Shown: positions 7,770-17,610, counted from the stretch's first letter. The stretch: 64,000 nt of DNA from Bacillota bacterium (GCA_023421075.1 JAEZUM010000031.1:1-64000); one strand, 5' to 3'. Translations and numbers: made by a program. Notes: generated by a model from the sequence alone, not told the origin.

Positions 7770-9662
7770 ATGTTAAGAGGTAAAAGATTAATCGCCATTC
7801 TACTAGTTTTAGTAATGGCAGCAACAACTTTCGCTGCTTGTGGTAAAAAAGCAGAGGAAAAAGCTACACCTACCGCAGCTCCCGCAGCTGAGGCAACAAC
7901 AGCTCCTACCGCAGCTCCGGTTGCTGAGAGCACAGAACCTGCAGATCCCAATGCACTTCCCAGAACAGAGACACTGTACTACGGTGGTCAGCAATGGGGA
8001 TCCGTTAATGGTTGGAACCCGTTATCCGGCGATATGAACAATGCATTAGTAAATGCTGCATCTGCCGGCGGTTCCCGTACATTAATGTTCGAAACACTTT
8101 ACATGTACAATATGCTTGATGGTAGCATGATTCCTTTGCTTGCTGATGGCGATTATGTTTGGAACGCAGACAAAACCGTTATGACCGTAAAGATCAACCC
8201 CGCTGCTAAGTGGAGTGATGGAACACCTGTAACAGCAGATGACGTTGCTTACACCTTCGATATTAGCGTTAGAATTCAGAACCCCGCGGGCGTTGGTAAT
8301 GCACCTTACATCGAGACTATTACTGCTGTTGATCCTTCTACAGTAGAGATCAAAGCTAAGTTAACAGAAGACGGCAAGCCCGTTAACCCGTTAATGGTTG
8401 TTAGCTACCTTGGTGGAACCTATGTTGTTCAAAAGGCTTGGGCACAGGCAGTAGAAGCTCGTAATAACAACGATGCAGCTGCTATCAAGAAAGATCCTGC
8501 TGACGACGTAGTATACTCCGGTCCTTACAGCAAGTATTATGCAGATGATCAAAAAGTTGTTTTAATTCGTAACGACGCTTATTGGGGTCAGGATGCTTCC
8601 ATGTGGGGCAAGTTACCTGTACCGAAATATATCGCACATACCATTTATGCTGATAACGCTGCTACCGAAGTTGCATTCAAGGCTGGCGAAATCGATGTTG
8701 ATCAGCAGTTTATTCCTAACATTCAGGATCTGTGGTTAAAGGATGGTCTTCCGATCTCTACATACATGGATGTAGCTCCTTATGGCATTTGTGTTAATAT
8801 GCCTACTGCATGGTATAACCTTTCTAAGCCCGGTTTAGATAATGTTGCAGTACGTAAGGCAATCGCTATGGCAGTTGACTACGATGCAATCAATGCTAAC
8901 GCTATGACAGGTCAGTCTCCTACATTCAAAGATGTTCCTCGTTCCGCAATGAACCCTACCGCTGGTGAGCAGGCTACCTTCGATCACGAAGCAGTTAAGG
9001 ATCTTCAGTGGGCAGGTAATGACATCGCTGGCGCTAATGCATTATTAGACGAAGCTGGTATCAAGGATACCGATGGCGATGGCTTCCGTGAATTAAACGG
9101 AACAAAACTTTCCTTCAATGCTTGCTGCCCTAACGGTTGGACCGATTGGATGGCTGCTATGGAAATCGTTGCTGCTGCTGGTAAGAACATCGGTATCGAA
9201 ATCGTTACTGAGTTCCCTGAGTGGTCTGTATATCAGACAGTTGTAACCGCTGCTTCTCAGTCCGATTATGACATCTTCATGATGTGGACCGATAGTGCTA
9301 CACCCGTTCAGCCTTGGGGCCGTATTCGTATGCTTATGAGCTCAGAGTACAATGGCGTTGAAGGTAACTGGTCTGGTAACTGGGGTCACTACAGCAATCC
9401 TCGTCTTGATGAGCTTATTAAACTCATCCCTACCGAAGGCGATGCTGCTAAGTTAAAAGAACTTTATACAGAAGCCGTTAAGATTTACTTAACTGACGTA
9501 CCGTCCTTCTCATTAATGTACAGACCTGACAAGTTCCACGCTGTTAACGAGTCTGTTTGGACCAGCTATCCTGAGTTCAATGATGGAAATAACATTCCTC
9601 CGATGAACTTATCCGATGGTTACGGTGTAGCCGGCCTCTATAATCTTGAGTTGGTTCAGTAA
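7770..9662 (+). CDS. ABC transporter substrate-binding lipoprotein, family 5 (Opp/Dpp type)
   Basis: Extracellular binding protein of 630 residues. The signal peptide ends with a lipobox and lipidated Cys24 (TFAAC), then an Ala/Pro/Thr linker to about residue 65. The body has the family-5 signature region KWSDGTPVTADDVAYTFD and VRKAIAMAVDYDAIN, as in oligopeptide-binding proteins. In fibre-degrading bacteria this family also binds cello-, xylo- or beta-glucan oligosaccharides (established for Thermotoga-type systems). Because GH3 and an AraC/GH39 protein flank it, an oligosaccharide ligand is more likely than a peptide (inference). An insertion is visible as DTDGDGFRELNG, a calcium-loop-like segment common in the family. 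It has a strong AAAGGAGGG ribosome site and is the first gene of a five-gene transporter operon. Confidence 0.92.
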   Translation: MLRGKRLIAILLVLVMAATTFAACGKKAEEKATPTAAPAAEATTAPTAAPVAESTEPADPNALPRTETLYYGGQQWGSVNGWNPLSGDMNNALVNAASAGGSRTLMFETLYMYNMLDGSMIPLLADGDYVWNADKTVMTVKINPAAKWSDGTPVTADDVAYTFDISVRIQNPAGVGNAPYIETITAVDPSTVEIKAKLTEDGKPVNPLMVVSYLGGTYVVQKAWAQAVEARNNNDAAAIKKDPADDVVYSGPYSKYYADDQKVVLIRNDAYWGQDASMWGKLPVPKYIAHTIYADNAATEVAFKAGEIDVDQQFIPNIQDLWLKDGLPISTYMDVAPYGICVNMPTAWYNLSKPGLDNVAVRKAIAMAVDYDAINANAMTGQSPTFKDVPRSAMNPTAGEQATFDHEAVKDLQWAGNDIAGANALLDEAGIKDTDGDGFRELNGTKLSFNACCPNGWTDWMAAMEIVAAAGKNIGIEIVTEFPEWSVYQTVVTAASQSDYDIFMMWTDSATPVQPWGRIRMLMSSEYNGVEGNWSGNWGHYSNPRLDELIKLIPTEGDAAKLKELYTEAVKIYLTDVPSFSLMYRPDKFHAVNESVWTSYPEFNDGNNIPPMNLSDGYGVAGLYNLELVQ

Positions 9663-9693
9663 CACCTGAATAGTAACACCTGAACGCTAACAT

Positions 9694-9729
9694 TCAGCCA
9701 TGTTTCGGGGCCACTTGAAACATGGCTGA
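9694..9729 (+). terminator. intercistronic hairpin after the binding-protein gene
   Basis: Thirteen-base perfect arms TCAGCCATGTTTC / GAAACATGGCTGA with a ten-base loop, followed by only a short T-run (TTTC). This kind of stem between a binding-protein gene and its permease usually protects the upstream message or partly terminates transcription, giving an excess of binding protein. That role is inferred. Confidence 0.6.
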
Positions 9730-9750
9730 TTTCAAATTTGGAGGTAATTT

Positions 9751-10755
9751 ATGAAAGGCTATCGCAAGTATTTCGGCAAGAAAATTCTGTGGTTTTTTAT
9801 CACATTTATCATCGCTGTATTGCTTAATTTCATTCTGCCTAGATTGATGCCGGGAGATCCGGTCGCAGTAATTGTAGCGAAATCAGCACAGGGTATGTCA
9901 GACACATCTGCCGTTAAGGCGATTTATGAGAGTTATGCAAAGGAATTCGGTACTAACCAGCCGATGCATATCCAGTTTTTTACTTACTTTAAGAATGCTC
10001 TGTCCGGTAACTTCGGACTTTCCTTCAGTCAATATCCCCGTCCAGTAGCTGATATCATCTCCTCTGCCATCGGTTGGACAATTTGTCTGCAGCTTCCTGC
10101 AATTATTGTAGGATGGCTGATCGGTAATATATTAGGAGCCTTAGCTGCATATGTTCGCAAAGGCTTTGATAAGGTTCTTATGCCTATGTTTTTATTTATC
10201 AGCAGCCTTCCGGCTTTCGGTTCTGCTGTTATCCTCTTAGTTATCTTCTCAATCAATTTGAAAGTAACCCCGATAGCCGGAGGTTATGGATTTGATCTTA
10301 TTCCTAATTTTAGTTGGACCTTTATTAAGTCGGTAATTCATCACTATCAGCTTCCGTTCTGGTCTATCGTATTAATCTCGATTGGTGGTCAGGCGATCGG
10401 TATGCGTTCCATGGCTATCTACGAATTGAATGCTGATTATGTAAAATACAGTCGTTTCCTTGGTATCAAGGACAAAAAAATCGTTGGTTATGTATTCCGC
10501 AATGCTATGCTTCCTCAGGTTACCGGTCTCGCTTTATCCCTCGGAACCATGGTAGGTGGTGCTCTCGTAGCAGAAACCATCTTCAGCTATCCAGGACTCG
10601 GAACCACGATGCTGCAAGCAATAACTATGGTTGATTATCCTTTATTATCAGCCACCACTTTGATTATTACTTTGATGGTATTATTTGCAACATTTGCAAT
10701 CGATATAATATATGGTTTCATTGATCCGCGTGTTAAAGCAGCGCAATTCGATTAA
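9751..10755 (+). CDS. ABC transporter permease, OppB/DppB type
   Basis: Inner permease subunit of 334 residues with six predicted membrane segments. The N-terminus RKYFGKKILWFFITFIIAVL and PRLMPGDPVAVIVAK is the standard OppB start, including the conserved PGDP. The cytoplasmic EAA loop is visible as ELNADYVKYSRFLGIKDKKI (about residues 227-246), where the ATPase docks. It ends 15 bases before the next permease gene. It should pair with the second permease and two ATPases to import the ligand of the family-5 binding protein. Confidence 0.94.
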   Translation: MKGYRKYFGKKILWFFITFIIAVLLNFILPRLMPGDPVAVIVAKSAQGMSDTSAVKAIYESYAKEFGTNQPMHIQFFTYFKNALSGNFGLSFSQYPRPVADIISSAIGWTICLQLPAIIVGWLIGNILGALAAYVRKGFDKVLMPMFLFISSLPAFGSAVILLVIFSINLKVTPIAGGYGFDLIPNFSWTFIKSVIHHYQLPFWSIVLISIGGQAIGMRSMAIYELNADYVKYSRFLGIKDKKIVGYVFRNAMLPQVTGLALSLGTMVGGALVAETIFSYPGLGTTMLQAITMVDYPLLSATTLIITLMVLFATFAIDIIYGFIDPRVKAAQFD

Positions 10756-10769
10756 GGGAGGAACAGAAA

Positions 10770-12020
10770 ATGAAAAATACCTTACGCCAAGTGTTTCACT
10801 CTCCCAAATTTGTTGTCGGTTTTGTAATTTTCGTTACAATGTTAGCAACACTTTTTATCTACCCATTCTTTGTTCCCGGTGATCCCCTTGAAATGATCGG
10901 CTTGGGCTCCTTCTTCAAGCCCGGTACTTATATTTCTACCTATGACGCAATCGGAACAGAAGCAACTACGATGAAGTTACCAAATGCTGACGAGAAACGT
11001 CTCTTAAGCAGACTTACTGATGAAGACCGCGTATCCATGGTAATATGGTTAACCGCGGTAGGAATTTCAGAAGAAAGTATTGATATGGAAGATACCGATG
11101 CTTTACTTCAACTATGGGAAGAAAATTACGACCCTTCTGTCAAACCAAAGGGGATGACAATGGCTCAACGTAATTATTATAAGCGATTAAATACGAACCT
11201 GAACAGTGCCTCCACCGAATCCGAAATCATCATAGCGGAACCGAATGCAGAAACCGGAGTACTGGAAGAATCCAAGCTTGTTCTTGATACAGATTATGTG
11301 AATATTAATGATATTCCTAATGTTAAGACACTTCCGCTGGGAACGGATAATTTCGGTCGTGACATGTTAAAGGAGCTCGTATCTGCAACGAAAACCTCAC
11401 TGCTGATCGGTTTGATTGCCGGTCTGGTAGCCACCTTTATCGGTCTTACCTTAGGTCTGTTAGCCGGTTATATCGGAGGTCTTGTTGATGATTGTATCAT
11501 GTTCTTCACAAACATATTCACCGTAATCCCGGGCTTTGTATTACTGATCTTAATTTCGAACAGTGTTAGTCAGGATCAGCGTGGAGCAACTACCGTAGCA
11601 ATTGTAATCGGTTGTACCTCCTGGGTATGGACTACCAGATCCGTACGATCTCAGGTTATTTCACTTCGTAACCGAGATCATGTTAACTTAAGTAAGTTAT
11701 CCGGCCACAGCCTGGTAAGAATTATCCTTACCGATATTCTTCCTTACATTGCATCCTACGTTGTTATGGCCCTTATTTTACAGATATCCACCGCAATTCT
11801 TGCCGAAGCACAGTTATCCATGATTGGCCTCGGACCGAAGACTACCGAAATCCCTACTCTGGGCTTGATGATGAGCTGGGCTATGAAATATTCCGCACAT
11901 TTAAATGGTTCCTGGTGGGCTTATTTCCCGGTTATCTTAACAATTGCAATTACATCATTCTCGTTAAACTTGATGAATACCGGTCTCGATCAGGTGTTCA
12001 ACCCCACTTTGAGAGATTAG
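10770..12020 (+). CDS. ABC transporter permease, OppC/DppC type with a large external insertion
   Basis: Second permease subunit, 416 residues. OppC proteins are usually about 280-320 residues. The excess lies between the first membrane helix (about residues 14-32) and the conserved PLGTDNFGRDMLKELVSATKTS near residue 190: roughly 150 hydrophilic residues that should lie outside the membrane, including an acidic stretch DMEDTDALLQLWEENY. Five further helices follow, with the EAA-type loop RSQVISLRNRDHVNLSKLSG. Such insertions occur in some oligosaccharide-type members and may help dock the large binding protein (inference). It has a GGGAGG ribosome site and is 10 bases from the next gene. Confidence 0.92.
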   Translation: MKNTLRQVFHSPKFVVGFVIFVTMLATLFIYPFFVPGDPLEMIGLGSFFKPGTYISTYDAIGTEATTMKLPNADEKRLLSRLTDEDRVSMVIWLTAVGISEESIDMEDTDALLQLWEENYDPSVKPKGMTMAQRNYYKRLNTNLNSASTESEIIIAEPNAETGVLEESKLVLDTDYVNINDIPNVKTLPLGTDNFGRDMLKELVSATKTSLLIGLIAGLVATFIGLTLGLLAGYIGGLVDDCIMFFTNIFTVIPGFVLLILISNSVSQDQRGATTVAIVIGCTSWVWTTRSVRSQVISLRNRDHVNLSKLSGHSLVRIILTDILPYIASYVVMALILQISTAILAEAQLSMIGLGPKTTEIPTLGLMMSWAMKYSAHLNGSWWAYFPVILTIAITSFSLNLMNTGLDQVFNPTLRD

Positions 12021-12030
12021 GAGGTCGGTT

Positions 12031-13038
12031 ATGGGCAAGACAATTCTTGAGGTTAATAACCTTACAACAAAATATATCACCCGCTTCCGTGAGGACGTAT
12101 ATGCCGTTGATCATGTATCCTTAAAGATTGAAGAAGGTAAATCCGTGGGTATAGCCGGTGAATCCGGGTGCGGAAAATCAACTCTTGCGCTCAGCTTGAT
12201 GGGATATTACTTCGCTCCACTGCATTATATGAGCGGAGACATCATCGTAGATGGCCAGAATATCTCTAAACTGGACCCGGATACTATTCGTAAAAATATT
12301 CTGGGTACAGAAATTGCTTATATTCCACAGGCAGCGATGAACGCATTAAATCCCACACAGAAAATCATTCGTTTCATCGAAGATGTAATTCATGTTCATG
12401 AGCCGAAGATGCCGAAGAAAGATGTTTATGATATCGCCAGAAAGCGTTTTGAAGAACTTGGTTTACCTGCTTCCGTATTGGAGAAGCATGCTGTAGAATT
12501 ATCCGGTGGTATGAAGCAGCGTACTGTTATTGCAATTTCTACCATTCTTTCTCCAAAGGTACTGATTGCCGATGAGCCCTCCAGTGCTCTGGACGTAACC
12601 AGTCAGAAGATGGTTATTAAGATGCTTCGTAACCTGATGGAGAAAGGCTATATCAAATCCATGATCTTCATTACACATGAGCTTCCGCTGCTTTATAACG
12701 TTACCGATGATATCATGGTTATGTATGCAGGTCAGATCGTAGAAAAAGGCTCTGCGAAAGAAATGGTATTTAATCCAATCCATCCCTATTCAAAAGGCCT
12801 TATGGGATCTATCATTGTTCCCGAGTCCGGTACCCGTGATATTAAGCTTGCTGCCATCCCCGGTACCCCTCCCAATTTAAAGAGACCTCCGGCCGGCTGC
12901 CGTTTCGCAGAACGTTGTAAATATGTAACCAGCGAGTGCCGTGTAAATTCTGTCGGAATTCGTGATTGTGGTGATGGACGTAGCTACCGTTGTATTATTG
13001 ATATTGAGAAGCTGAGGGAGGAATATGCAAATGAGTGA
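12031..13038 (+). CDS. ABC transporter ATP-binding protein, OppD/DppD type
   Basis: 335-residue ATPase. Walker A GESGCGKST (about residues 45-53), Q-loop region IPQAAMNALNP, signature LSGGMKQR (about 154-161) and Walker B VLIADEPSSALD are intact. The C-terminal oligopeptide-transporter extension carries a cysteine cluster (CRFAERCKYVTSEC, then YRC), the arrangement that binds an iron-sulfur cluster in DppD-type ATPases. It starts ten bases after the permease with GGAGG, and its 3' end overlaps the next ATPase gene by 8 bases from the preferred start, so the two are translationally coupled. Confidence 0.95.
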   Translation: MGKTILEVNNLTTKYITRFREDVYAVDHVSLKIEEGKSVGIAGESGCGKSTLALSLMGYYFAPLHYMSGDIIVDGQNISKLDPDTIRKNILGTEIAYIPQAAMNALNPTQKIIRFIEDVIHVHEPKMPKKDVYDIARKRFEELGLPASVLEKHAVELSGGMKQRTVIAISTILSPKVLIADEPSSALDVTSQKMVIKMLRNLMEKGYIKSMIFITHELPLLYNVTDDIMVMYAGQIVEKGSAKEMVFNPIHPYSKGLMGSIIVPESGTRDIKLAAIPGTPPNLKRPPAGCRFAERCKYVTSECRVNSVGIRDCGDGRSYRCIIDIEKLREEYANE

Positions 13039-13858
13039 TACAAGACCCATGTGTTTAAGCGGGAAGGGCGTCACAAAGGTATTCGGCTTGGGAGATAAAA
13101 AAACCGTTGCAGTCGATCATGTTGATTTTGAATTCCATGAGGGCGAACTCATCTCCATCGTAGGCGAATCCGGCAGTGGTAAAACCACCCTGAGCAAGAT
13201 GTTACTCGGTCTCATTAATGTCACGGAAGGTCAGGTCTTCTTCCAGGACAAACCGCTCGATATCAGTACCAGAAGAAAGAAAAAACAGTATTGGAAGGAT
13301 ATACAGGCGATCTTTCAGGATCCCTTCTCCTCCTACAATGTATTTACCAAGATTGACCGTGTTTTACTCGATTGTATCCATATGCGTGGCGGAAAAAACC
13401 TGTCCATGGATAAGAAGATTGAGATGATGACCGAGGCTTGCAGCTTTGTTAACCTCAAATTTGCAGAGCTAACCAACAAATACCCCTTCGAGCTCTCCGG
13501 CGGACAGATGCAGCGTCTTATGATTGCCCGTATCTTCCTCCTTAAGCCCAAGATCCTGCTTGCGGATGAGCCTACTTCCATGATTGATGCTTGTTCCCGT
13601 GCAACAATCCTGGATATGTTATTAAATCTTCGCAATGAAATCGGTATGACAATCATCTTCATCACACATGATATCGGTCTTGCTTATTACATCTCTGATA
13701 GTGTATACATTATGGAGCACGGTAAGTTCGTAGAGAGTGGTACAGCAGATGAGGTTATCCTTAATTCAAAGGCTGCTTATACCAAGCGATTGATCAGTGA
13801 CGTTCCTAAGATCTATGAGGAATGGGATCTTTCCACCGTTAGCTCTTCTGAAGCATAA
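13031..13858 (+). CDS. ABC transporter ATP-binding protein, OppF type (short)
   Basis: Second ATPase, 275 residues from the ATG at 13031. An upstream in-frame ATG at 13025 has its GGAGG only 3 bases away and is less likely. Walker A GESGSGKTT, Q-loop IFQDPFSSYN, signature LSGGQMQR and Walker B LADEPTSMID are all present. It is shorter than usual OppF (about 320), lacking the Cys-rich C-terminal extension found in its partner. It closes the transporter operon; a long hairpin follows before the GH3 gene, which may be partly co-transcribed. Confidence 0.93.
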   Translation: MSDTRPMCLSGKGVTKVFGLGDKKTVAVDHVDFEFHEGELISIVGESGSGKTTLSKMLLGLINVTEGQVFFQDKPLDISTRRKKKQYWKDIQAIFQDPFSSYNVFTKIDRVLLDCIHMRGGKNLSMDKKIEMMTEACSFVNLKFAELTNKYPFELSGGQMQRLMIARIFLLKPKILLADEPTSMIDACSRATILDMLLNLRNEIGMTIIFITHDIGLAYYISDSVYIMEHGKFVESGTADEVILNSKAAYTKRLISDVPKIYEEWDLSTVSSSEA

Positions 13859-13889
13859 AGATAGAATAAGCCGTTAAGGCAACATACTA

Positions 13890-13958
13890 TTCGGGAGTAT
13901 TCCTGTTCGATTGAACCTTGCTGGAAGGTAAGGTTCATAAGACAGGTATACTCCCGAA
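13890..13958 (+). terminator. long stem-loop between the transporter operon and GH3
   Basis: Outer arms TTCGGGAGTATTCCTGT / ACAGGTATACTCCCGAA (one mismatch) and inner arms TGAACCTT / AAGGTTCA. It is not followed by a T-run (AGTTTACAC), so it may be a processing or partial-termination element rather than a classical terminator. It lies 78 bases before the GH3 gene. Confidence 0.55.
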
Positions 13959-14036
13959 AGTTTACACACTAACACTTTGAAACAAAGCAATGATTATAAT
14001 AAATTGCAACAAATATATATCTAAGGAGGATAACTT

Positions 14037-16334
14037 ATGAGTACAATTGATATCAAACATCTATTATCCGAGATGACTGTGGAGGAAAAAGCCGGCTTAT
14101 GCTCCGGTGCAGACTTCTGGCATACAAAGACCGTGGAGCGCTTAGGCTTACCGGATATCATGGTGAGCGATGGACCGCACGGACTACGCAAGCAGGATAA
14201 TACCGGTGATCATGTAGGTCTACTTGATGCAATAGAGGCAGTATGCTTTCCCGCTTCCTGCGCTCTTGCCAGCTCCTTCGACCGCGATCTGGCACATACT
14301 GTAGGTATCGCACTGGGAGAGGAATGCCAGGCAGAGCAAGTCTCTACAATTCTCGGACCCGGTGTCAATATGAAGCGCTCTCCACTATGTGGCAGAAATT
14401 TCGAATATTTTTCAGAGGATCCATATCTCGCCGGTGAGATGGCTGCTCATTATGTAAATGGAGTACAAAGTCAGCAGGTTGGTACCAGTGTGAAGCATTT
14501 TGCCGCAAATAATCAGGAAACACGACGTATGAGCATCAGTTCTGAGGTAGATGAACGTACCCTGAGAGAGATTTATCTAAGCGCGTTTGAAACAATTGTT
14601 AAGAAAGCGCAGCCATGGACAATGATGTGCTCCTATAACTGTATCAATGGTGTATATTCCTGTGAAAACGATTGGTTGTTGAACCAGGTACTCCGCAACG
14701 AGTGGGGCTTCAAAGGTCTTGTCATGACGGACTGGGGCGCAATGAATGATCGAGTAAAGGCTTTAAAGGCCGGTCTTGAGCTTGAGATGCCCTCCGCTAA
14801 CGGAGTAACGGATCAGTTTATCGTGGAAGCGGTGAAGGATGGTAGAATTTCCATGGAAGAATTGGATCTTGCCGTAACGAGAATATTGGAATTAATTAAG
14901 AAATACTACGATAATCGCAAGGAGAATGCAACCTATGACAAAGAAGCACATCATAAGCTGGTAAGAAAGGTTGCCGGTGAAAGCGCTGTCCTGCTTAAAA
15001 ACGAAGATCATATCCTTCCCCTTAAGAAAACAGATCGGATTGCCTTTATCGGAGAGTTTGCCGTAAAGCCGAGATTCCAGGGAGGTGGCTCCAGCCATAT
15101 TAACTGCTTTAAGATAACCAATGCTCTCGAGGCCGCAGCTGACTATCCAATCAGCTATGCTAAGGGCTTTGATATCCTTAGAGAGGAACTTGATCCGGGT
15201 GAGCTTGAACAGGCTGTAAAGGCCGCAAAGGAGGCTCAGGTGGCTGTTGTATTTGCCGGTCTGCCCGATGCATATGAAAGTGAAGGTTATGATCGAACTC
15301 ATCTTAATCTTCCTCCCTGCCAGAATACACTGATCGAAGAGATTATCAAAGTTCAGCCGAATACAGTCGTTGTGTTACACAATGGTTCTCCTGTTCTTAT
15401 GCCCTGGCTTCCTAAGGTGAAGGCAGTATTAGAGCTTTATCTTGGAGGGCAAGCCATCGGTGAGGCTGCCGTTGATTTATTATACGGAGCTGTGAACCCC
15501 AGCGGTAAATTGGCAGAGACCTTCCCCCTGCGCCTGCAGGACAATCCTTCTTACCTGAACTTCCCCGGAACCAATCGTAAGGTGGAATATAAGGAGGGCA
15601 TTTTCATCGGTTATCGTCATTATGATGCAAAGGAGCTTCCGGTATTGTTCCCCTTTGGCTTTGGCTTAAGCTATACTACCTTTGAATACAGTGATCTGAA
15701 GCTAAAGGTTGTAGATTGCCATAATGATATCACAAAGGACGGCAAGCTTACGATGAAAGATACCGAGAGCCTTGAGGTTACCGTCAGAATTAAGAATACC
15801 GGTAAATGCTTCGGCAAAGAGGTGGTTCAGCTATATGTTCATGACAAAGAAGCATCGGTGATCCGCCCTCATAAGGAGTTAAAAGGCTTTGTTAAGCTCG
15901 CACTGGAGCCGGGAGAAGAAAAGGTTGCTACCTTCCTCTTAGACAAGCGTTCCTTCGCGTACTATGATGTAGATCTGCATGATTGGCATGCAGAAAGCGG
16001 TGACTTTGACATTCTCGTCGGAAGCTCGTCCAGAACAATTCATTTATCCGGCACCATAACAATCGAGAGTACGACAAAGGTGCCCTTTGTTCTCGATGAC
16101 AGAACTACCCTGAATGATGTTCTGAATATTATCGAAGATCCGCAAGCTCTTATCGACCGTATTCTTGGTGCCTTCGGCGGGGATAAGCCGGAGCAGGAGG
16201 ATACAACCGGTGAGGGCCAGATGTTCTTTGAGATGATCAAAGGCCTCCCGATCCATTCTCTTCGTTCCTTCTATTCCTGGGGCTTAGATAAGGACAGTGT
16301 AGACGAACAGATTGCTCGGGCTCTCAATCAATAG
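14037..16334 (+). CDS. glycoside hydrolase family 3, beta-glucosidase-like
   Basis: Cytoplasmic GH3 enzyme of 765 residues without signal peptide. The N-terminal barrel shows DGPHGLRKQ, the substrate-binding KHFAANNQETRR, and the nucleophile Asp232 in VMTDWGAMND. The second domain holds the GGSSHI and YESEGYDR segments (about 350-430), and the fibronectin-III-like C-terminal domain shows VTVRIKNTGKCFGKEVVQLYV. About 100 further residues follow with no recognised domain. This order matches bacterial beta-glucosidases that split disaccharides after uptake. It has a strong AAGGAGGA ribosome site. The MFS gene follows after 13 bases, so uptake and cleavage are likely co-expressed. The exact linkage cannot be told from sequence. 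Confidence 0.93.
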   Translation: MSTIDIKHLLSEMTVEEKAGLCSGADFWHTKTVERLGLPDIMVSDGPHGLRKQDNTGDHVGLLDAIEAVCFPASCALASSFDRDLAHTVGIALGEECQAEQVSTILGPGVNMKRSPLCGRNFEYFSEDPYLAGEMAAHYVNGVQSQQVGTSVKHFAANNQETRRMSISSEVDERTLREIYLSAFETIVKKAQPWTMMCSYNCINGVYSCENDWLLNQVLRNEWGFKGLVMTDWGAMNDRVKALKAGLELEMPSANGVTDQFIVEAVKDGRISMEELDLAVTRILELIKKYYDNRKENATYDKEAHHKLVRKVAGESAVLLKNEDHILPLKKTDRIAFIGEFAVKPRFQGGGSSHINCFKITNALEAAADYPISYAKGFDILREELDPGELEQAVKAAKEAQVAVVFAGLPDAYESEGYDRTHLNLPPCQNTLIEEIIKVQPNTVVVLHNGSPVLMPWLPKVKAVLELYLGGQAIGEAAVDLLYGAVNPSGKLAETFPLRLQDNPSYLNFPGTNRKVEYKEGIFIGYRHYDAKELPVLFPFGFGLSYTTFEYSDLKLKVVDCHNDITKDGKLTMKDTESLEVTVRIKNTGKCFGKEVVQLYVHDKEASVIRPHKELKGFVKLALEPGEEKVATFLLDKRSFAYYDVDLHDWHAESGDFDILVGSSSRTIHLSGTITIESTTKVPFVLDDRTTLNDVLNIIEDPQALIDRILGAFGGDKPEQEDTTGEGQMFFEMIKGLPIHSLRSFYSWGLDKDSVDEQIARALNQ

Positions 16335-16347
16335 AAAGGCTTACTAC

Positions 16348-17535
16348 ATGACAACTTTTATACTGATTATTATTTATATATCCTTTATTTGCCTTGGTTT
16401 ACCGGATTCCTTGCTGGGAGTCAGCTGGCCTCTCATTCGTACCGAGTATAATGTCTCCTTAAGCGCCGTTGGTCCAATTTATATGATGATTGCAGGAGGA
16501 ACAATTATCTCCAGCTTTTTCAGCGGAAAGGTTCTTACCCGCTTCGGAACAGCTAAGGTAACTGCTGTTAGTACCGCCATGACAGCACTCGGCATAATTG
16601 GCTTTTATTTCGCTCCCTCTGTTCATTGGTTTTATTTGATGACCATACCCCTGGGTCTTGGTGCCGGTTCCGTGGATGCCGGGTTAAATGCTTATGTGGC
16701 AAACCATTATAAGTCCCATCATATGAGCTGGCTTCATTGCTTCTGGGGTGTCGGAGCTACGGTTGGACCGATGATAATGTCCTTATTCATTAAGGATGCC
16801 AGTTGGAGAAAAGGATATCTGACCGTCGCTCTTCTACAGGCAATCCTGGCTCTATTCCTCTTCCTTACTCTTCCCGTATGGAAAAAGGCAGATGCCGCCA
16901 GAAACAACGGTTCTCAGAAGCCGCAGCCCGAAACGGCTCCGCTGAAAAAGGAGCCTGCCAAGGAAGAGCACCTTCTTAAAGTAAAGGGAGTAAAGCCTGT
17001 TCTGATTACCTTCCTCTTCTACTGTGCCGCAGAAGGAACGCTTGGATTATGGGGCAGTAGTTACTTAGTGCAGATCAAGGGGCTGGAGGCTTCTATCGCC
17101 GCAACCTGGGTGGCTATGTATTATGGAGGCATCACCGTAGGACGTTTTCTGAATGGCTTCCTTACCTTAAAATTAAGCAATAAACAGTTGGTACGGTTCG
17201 GTTTACTGGTTCTTCTCATAGGTGTTCTTTTATTACTGCTGCCACTGCCCATCATGTTCACGATGCTCGGTATGATGTGTGTCGGTTTGGGCTGTGCTCC
17301 GATCTATCCATGTCTGCTCCATGAGACTCCGGTTCGCTTTGGAGAGGAACGTTCCAGATCCCTCATGGGTATACAGATGGCCGTTGCTTATACCGGAGCG
17401 ACCTTCCTGCCTCCAATCTTCGGCTATGTAGCAGGAATTACCTCTGTTGCCATCTATCCGATCGCTATCCTGATTTACACGCTGATTATGGTGGCGTGCT
17501 CTGAGAAGGCAAACCGCTTATTTGCAGACAAATAG
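16348..17535 (+). CDS. MFS transporter (sugar-type permease)
   Basis: Membrane protein of 395 residues with twelve hydrophobic segments and a central hydrophilic loop (about residues 180-215, rich in Lys/Glu/Pro). The start is ATG at 16348, eight bases after AAAGG; an earlier in-frame ATG at 16312 lies inside the GH3 gene and adds a hydrophilic tail, so it was rejected. Segments such as LPDSLLGVSWPLIRTEY, SFFSGKVLTRFGTAKV and LHCFWGVGATVGP resemble the FucP/YfkF-like sugar branch of MFS. Its place directly after GH3 suggests it carries a sugar or disaccharide. Import versus export cannot be decided from sequence. Confidence 0.85.
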   Translation: MTTFILIIIYISFICLGLPDSLLGVSWPLIRTEYNVSLSAVGPIYMMIAGGTIISSFFSGKVLTRFGTAKVTAVSTAMTALGIIGFYFAPSVHWFYLMTIPLGLGAGSVDAGLNAYVANHYKSHHMSWLHCFWGVGATVGPMIMSLFIKDASWRKGYLTVALLQAILALFLFLTLPVWKKADAARNNGSQKPQPETAPLKKEPAKEEHLLKVKGVKPVLITFLFYCAAEGTLGLWGSSYLVQIKGLEASIAATWVAMYYGGITVGRFLNGFLTLKLSNKQLVRFGLLVLLIGVLLLLLPLPIMFTMLGMMCVGLGCAPIYPCLLHETPVRFGEERSRSLMGIQMAVAYTGATFLPPIFGYVAGITSVAIYPIAILIYTLIMVACSEKANRLFADK

Positions 17536-17610
17536 TAGTAGTTGGCAATAAACCACTTGATCCTCCGACTGGAAAATAAGAAGCTGATGAATTAACCGCA
17601 AGAAACTCTA

